Origin: Gammaproteobacteria bacterium
GTDB lineage: Bacteria > Pseudomonadota > Gammaproteobacteria > SZUA-21
Assembly: GCA_003233075.1 (NCBI GenBank)
Contig: QIKQ01000348.1
Location: 1 to 17,468, forward strand
DNA length: 17,468 nucleotides
Direction of reading: 5' to 3'
The position numbers were made by a program, and so were the translations under genes. The notes below the pieces were generated by a model, which made no database searches, had not been told where the DNA came from, and worked only from the letters and a program-made list of their open reading frames with translations. Shown one piece after another: positions 15,799 to 17,468 of the stretch; position 1 is the first letter of the stretch, and every line of letters starts with the position of its first letter.

Positions 15799-16752
15799 AT
15801 GCAAATAAAACCATTACTTGATACTAGTAAGCTACCTTTACTTATTCGCGCCGAGAATGATAACGAGAAGTCACTGTCTTTTCTTTGCGATTATTTGCGA
15901 GCTGAACAAGAAAGCTTGTCTAACTTATTATATGAACACGCTGCAATACTATTCCGAGGCTTTGATTGTATAAATGAGTCTGATTTTTCCTCTGCGATAA
16001 CTGCATTTGACTTCGAATTAATAGATTATACTGGTGGTAATTCACCGCGCACTCGCTTAGGCGATCAGGTATACACTTCAACAGAATACCCTCAGCAATT
16101 AGAAATCAGCCTACACAATGAAATGTCCTATACCAAGGTATTTCCTAAGCGGCTTTTATTTTTTTGTGAGCACGCCGCCGAGACTGGTGGCGAAACCACG
16201 CTCGCTTCGAGCACGGCGATATTGAATTGCATTTCTGAGCAACTAATTGAATTATTATCTGCACAAGAAATATTGTACACGCAAAATTTACATCCAGGCT
16301 GGGGCATAGGCCGTTCTTGGCAGCAAGTATTTGAGACGGAAGATAAAAGTATTGTCGAAAAGTACTGCAAAAATAATAATATGACTTATAACTGGTCTGA
16401 TGAAGGCTTAGCAACACATTCCAAGCAAGCCGCTCTCGCTATTCATCCAATAACGAAAGAAGAAGTCTGGTTTAATCAAGCCGAACAATGGCATATAAGT
16501 AATTGGGATGGCACACGCCAAAACAAATTAATTGAACATTACGGCGAACAATATTTGCCAAAAAATGCATATTTTGGCAATGGTCAACCATTATCAATTG
16601 AAATTTTGGACGAAATTCGAGACTGTTATCGTCGAAATGAAATTATATTTCCATGGCAAAACGGTGACTTATTATTGATTGATAATATGCTCTGCATGCA
16701 TGGCCGAAAATCCTTCACGGGCAATAGACGGGTGCTCGTTTCTATGACTTAA
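15799..16752 (+). CDS. TauD/TfdA-family (SyrP-like) dioxygenase
   Basis: Fe(II)/2-oxoglutarate-dependent dioxygenase of 317 residues with a jelly-roll core. The iron-binding facial triad is His106-x-Glu108 (in LHNEMSY) and His301 (in CMHGRKSF). The 2-oxoglutarate-binding arginine is Arg310 or Arg311 in the C-terminal GNRRVLVSM. Glu replaces the more common Asp of the HxD motif, a feature seen in SyrP-like and clavaminate synthase-like members that hydroxylate amino acids or peptidyl-bound substrates. No peptide synthetase gene is near, so the substrate is unknown; taurine seems unlikely without transport genes. The ATG at 15799 lacks a clear ribosome site. It lies 127 bp after gltD and could be read through from it. 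Confidence 0.85.
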   Translation: MQIKPLLDTSKLPLLIRAENDNEKSLSFLCDYLRAEQESLSNLLYEHAAILFRGFDCINESDFSSAITAFDFELIDYTGGNSPRTRLGDQVYTSTEYPQQLEISLHNEMSYTKVFPKRLLFFCEHAAETGGETTLASSTAILNCISEQLIELLSAQEILYTQNLHPGWGIGRSWQQVFETEDKSIVEKYCKNNNMTYNWSDEGLATHSKQAALAIHPITKEEVWFNQAEQWHISNWDGTRQNKLIEHYGEQYLPKNAYFGNGQPLSIEILDEIRDCYRRNEIIFPWQNGDLLLIDNMLCMHGRKSFTGNRRVLVSMT

Positions 16753-16989
16753 TGGAGAGAAAGGGTAGGTAGAAACAAACATTAAGATAAACTAAGATCA
16801 CATTACTCTTAATTCTTCAACAAAATTCTTTTCTGTACTCAGCGTTTTATGGACATGAATGGTCGTATGTTATGTAGGCCACGGAGACCGACGAATGCAG
16901 AGGTAGACGTTACAACTGTTGTCCTAAAGGCCAACCCCTATTCAGTCGTCGCTCTAGGGTTTGTTATCACTCACTAAAAACGAGCGCCC

Positions 16990-17005
16990 TGTAAAGCCCT
17001 TTACA
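16990..17005. repeat. Perfect 16-bp palindrome in the 3' intergenic region
   Basis: TGTAAAGCCCTTTACA has 7-bp perfect arms around a CC centre. It is followed at 17006-17014 and 17039-17047 by a 9-bp inverted repeat (CGTAGTCCG/CGGGCTACG, one wobble) whose loop holds two tandem GGTGAACG copies. It may be an operator or part of a structured transcript. Confidence 0.55.
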
Positions 17006-17058
17006 CGTAGTCCGCTATAGGTGAACGCGGTGAACGAACGGGCTACGACTGAAAACTC

Positions 17059-17133
17059 GTCGGCCTACAGGGCCGGCGGTTTTTAACCATGGATGGTTTT
17101 ATGCCGCAAAGCACAAGGATGTGCGTGAGCGGC
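17059..17133 (+). other. Cluster of GGA-loop hairpins
   Basis: Three hairpins follow in close series. GTCGGCC/GGCCGGC (17059-17077) is followed by GGTTTTT and looks terminator-like. AACCAT/ATGGTT (17085-17098) exposes a GGA. GCACA/TGTGC (17111-17124), nested in GCCGC/GCGGC (17103-17133), presents AAGGAT in its loop and matches the CsrA SELEX consensus RUACARGGAUGU at all but one position. No protein is encoded. It may be part of a regulatory RNA or a dispersed palindromic repeat. From 16753 to 16989 I see nothing definite. Confidence 0.5.
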
Positions 17134-17170
17134 CCGAACTATCACCTCTCCCCCACAACGAATAGCGGTG

Positions 17171-17364
17171 CGCTTGGTTCGCTAATTTCTCTACGCGAGC
17201 ATTGCAATTGATCGTTACATTTCATGAAAACGCAAGGGTGTTGCCTGCCATGGACGGCAGGCGTTTGTCCACGCACACGACGTGCGTTGGGCAAACCACC
17301 CTGAGCATCATGAAATGAAGCGAATAAACGATTGCAGTGAGTTAGAGAAATTACGAGCAAGCCC
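17171..17364. repeat. Large imperfect foldback palindrome with nested hairpins
   Basis: Outer arms pair over about 60 bp. Exact blocks are TAATTTCTCTA (17183-17193) with TAGAGAAATTA (17343-17353), and CATTTCATGA (17218-17227) with TCATGAAATG (17308-17317). Two inner hairpins lie between them: GCCTGCC/GGCAGGC around ATGGAC (17243-17262), and GTTTGTCCACGCAC paired with GTGCGTTGGGCAAAC (17263-17296). Length and foldback form resemble the 8963-9139 element, but the ends differ. The open frame on its minus strand (17142-17360) follows from the palindrome and is not a credible gene. Confidence 0.7.
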
Positions 17365-17379
17365 TGCCCATTATTTGAA

Positions 17380-17468
17380 CCTAGATTAATCAGTTGACTC
17401 GTAGCGAGGGTGCGTAAGGTGCTGAAGATAAAATATTTTTCAGGCTATTTAAAACGAAAGCGTATCAC
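17380..17468. mobile_element. Second copy of the foldback MITE, cut by the window end
   Basis: Begins CCTAGATTAATCAGTTGA, the same terminal repeat as the element at 8963. It continues in parallel with the right arm of that copy read in reverse, including a 26-bp identical block at 17387-17412 and a shared tail near 'AAGCGTATCAC'. The other half lies beyond the window, so its full length and target duplication cannot be checked. Confidence 0.78.

Noticed and set aside
16990..17005. TGTAAAGCCCTTTACA as a second GacA box ahead of the GGA hairpins
   Set aside because: The TGTAA and TTACA arms are 6 bp apart instead of the 8 in GacA boxes, and only a few GGA motifs follow, so it was kept only as a palindrome.
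17142..17360. 72-codon open frame on the minus strand
   Set aside because: It lies almost wholly inside a large inverted repeat, has no ribosome site of note and resembles no protein I know.

Overview
The window looks like chromosomal DNA of an AT-rich gammaproteobacterium. The evidence is the divergent glnK-amtB / ubiK-yifB neighbourhood (an arrangement I know from pseudomonads and relatives), NtrC and sigma54 control elements of enterobacterial/pseudomonad type, a GacA-type box ahead of a Csr/Rsm-type RNA, and bacterial NADPH-type GltB and GltD. I cannot name the genus from sequence alone.

Layout. (1) 1-1922, minus strand: glnK then amtB, the ammonium sensor/transporter pair, read from a sigma54 promoter at 2047-2062 with two NtrC-like sites at 2112-2128 and 2156-2172. 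(2) 2489-4373, plus strand: ubiK (ubiquinone biosynthesis accessory factor) and yifB/comM (AAA+ branch-migration helicase). (3) 4441-4656, plus strand: an unannotated small RNA of the CsrB/RsmY/RsmZ type, with a perfect GacA-like palindrome upstream, nine GGA motifs in about 120 nt, several in predicted hairpin loops, and a terminator-like hairpin. (4) 4751-7586, minus strand: a small zinc-ribbon membrane protein, then a 735-residue lipoprotein with a type IV pilin-like C-terminus. Its upstream region carries eleven CAAAA units. (5) 7905-8738, minus strand: a SAM-dependent methyltransferase resembling phthiotriol methyltransferases. (6) 8739-9598: a long intergenic region with a 177-bp foldback MITE-like element. 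(7) 9599-15671, plus strand: gltB-gltD, glutamate synthase. (8) 15799-16752, plus strand: a TauD/SyrP-like Fe(II)/2-oxoglutarate dioxygenase. (9) 16753-17468: non-coding, dense in hairpins, with a second foldback palindrome and a second, truncated copy of the MITE.

Function. GlnK-AmtB (ammonium uptake and sensing) and GltBD (glutamate synthesis from glutamine and 2-oxoglutarate) form a nitrogen-assimilation theme at both ends. The most noteworthy items are the Rsm/Csr-type RNA, the simple-sequence repeat upstream of a lipoprotein-pilin hybrid, and the foldback elements. All positions were read by eye; no searches or folding programs were run.
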